Below, in pieces: positions 5,452 to 6,213 of a DNA stretch of 6,213 nt. The stretch spans positions 1-6,213 of the forward strand of contig JAAZAW010000280.1 in NCBI GenBank assembly GCA_012514125.1, written 5' to 3'. The position numbers were made by a program, and so were the translations under genes. Source of the stretch: Phycisphaerae bacterium (GTDB taxonomy: Bacteria; Planctomycetota; Phycisphaerae; JAAYCJ01). The notes beneath the pieces were generated by a model. The model worked only from the letters and a program-made list of their open reading frames with translations. It made no database searches and was not told the origin of the DNA. Position 1 is the first letter of the stretch, and every line of letters starts with the position of its first letter.

Positions 5452-6213
5452 GAAATCAAATTCACTCCCATTTCTTGTGCCAATTTCAGAGCAGAGCGAT
5501 ATTCCTCTTCGCTTACATAGCATACGGGCGCATGGCAAGGGGCCGCCGGAGGAATATAATCGCCTTTTATACTCACCTTGACCTCCGGCACCTCCCGCAG
5601 GATCCATGCCAGCATCGATTTTAAACAGCACTCCCGGTGTCCCGGCAATAAAATATGGCGAACGATGACATCCGCCTTATCGATCACCCGTTTCAGGCTC
5701 GCCTGGACGACCGAAACATAATCCGGCGCACCAAGTATCTTCTCCGCACATGCGTTGCATCCGCACTTGAAGTCTGCAAGGTACAGATCGACAAGCCCAT
5801 CCAGAAGCTCGTCGACAATCGGCTGAAAGTACATGTTCGAATTCCATACCAGCCTGACATCCGGATTCGTTTTAGCAAGCAACCGCAGGATTCCATGAAT
5901 GCTCACCGACGGTTCACCTCCGAGCAGATTCAACGTTTTGGCTCCCTGCGATAATCGCCGGTCGATCGCCGCCGTCAATTGATCTTCATCCAGCTCCTTC
6001 GCCGCCCCAGGCTGTTCGTTCCATTCCATCACCATGCAGTAATCGCATCGTAAATTGCACCCGGCCAGATGAACCTGATGCGAAGGAATCAGTTCCTGTT
6101 CTTCTTTGAAATTCAGTACGTCGCGATAGCAATGCACCCGATCGGTCAATCCGCAAAAACCTCTTTCCCCGATCAATCGATTGACGCCGCATGCCCTCGG
6201 ACACAGCCTGCAA
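5448..6213 (-). CDS. PflX-like radical SAM protein (COG1313), 5' end cut by window edge
   Basis: Radical SAM enzyme of the PflX type, described as a homologue of pyruvate formate-lyase activating enzymes; the physiological substrate of this family is not settled. The frame stays open to the right edge, giving 254 visible residues. The first visible residues form a cysteine cluster, CRLCPRACGVNR, followed by a GFCG motif at about residues 18-21; both are hallmarks of this family and probably bind an additional iron-sulfur centre. The radical SAM cluster CNLRCDYC (CxxxCxxC) is at about 52-59, and LLGGEPS is the SAM-binding GGE motif. The later segments DLYLADFK and LLPGHREC also match the family. 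The TTG at 6176 is not a credible start, because conserved residues lie upstream of it; the true start is outside the window. The stop overlaps the next gene's start as ATGA, implying coupled translation. Family assignment is firm, the substrate unknown. No glycyl-radical enzyme is encoded in the window. Confidence 0.93.
   Translation of the reverse strand, partial: CRLCPRACGVNRLIGERGFCGLTDRVHCYRDVLNFKEEQELIPSHQVHLAGCNLRCDYCMVMEWNEQPGAAKELDEDQLTAAIDRRLSQGAKTLNLLGGEPSVSIHGILRLLAKTNPDVRLVWNSNMYFQPIVDELLDGLVDLYLADFKCGCNACAEKILGAPDYVSVVQASLKRVIDKADVIVRHILLPGHRECCLKSMLAWILREVPEVKVSIKGDYIPPAAPCHAPVCYVSEEEYRSALKLAQEMGVNLIS

Noticed and set aside
4611..5453. Plus-strand open frame of 280 codons
   Set aside because: It lies antisense to the well-supported ATPase and small genes; its product is rich in histidine, arginine and glutamine with no recognisable motif, as expected from the reverse of a GC-rich gene.
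5452..5631. N-terminal extension of the 63-residue protein back to 5631
   Set aside because: It would overlap the conserved C-terminal part of the radical SAM gene by about 180 bases; the ATG in the ATGA overlap is the economical start.

Overview
The window carries eight protein-coding genes. All lie on the minus strand, so they are read from right to left, and together they fill almost every base. No RNA gene, mobile element, CRISPR array or non-coding stretch longer than 40 bases was seen. The genes are very tightly packed (4-base ATGA overlaps, 2-, 3-, 5- and 40-base gaps, one 32-base overlap), so they look like one transcription unit whose promoter lies beyond the right edge and whose end lies beyond the left edge. 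The organism is a bacterium with moderate GC and a type IV pilus-type ATPase. I saw nothing that fixes the phylum. A non-photosynthetic, probably Gram-negative and little-cultured lineage is a guess.

The first part, in transcription order, is built around a Ycf46-like AAA+ ATPase. (1) A PflX-type radical SAM protein (COG1313) is cut by the right edge; its N-terminal cysteine cluster is readable up to the last bases of the window. (2) A 63-residue protein starts on the ATGA overlap. (3) The Ycf46-like ATPase has a degenerate N-terminal domain and an intact C-terminal AAA+ domain. (4) A 158-residue protein combines a hydrophobic N-terminus, a single CxxC and a C-terminal Ycf35/DUF1257-like end. 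(5) A 66-residue DUF2997 protein follows. Ycf46, Ycf35/DUF1257 and DUF2997 are conserved families of unknown or poorly known function, best known from cyanobacteria and (the ycf genes) algal plastids.

The second part is membrane- and pilus-flavoured. (6) A zinc-ribbon, multi-spanning membrane protein ends in a signal-peptidase-I-like (S26) domain whose catalytic residues appear to be gone. (7) A soluble TPR protein has a basic tail. (8) A complete PilT-like retraction ATPase ends the window.

The central inference is that a poorly described AAA+ remodelling module (Ycf46 + DUF1257 + DUF2997 + radical SAM) is translated together with a membrane scaffold and a PilT motor. The two small proteins share a short beta-hairpin-like pattern and may be related. 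The product functions of genes 2, 4, 5 and 6 are unknown. The protein families of genes 1, 3 and 8 are clear from motifs.
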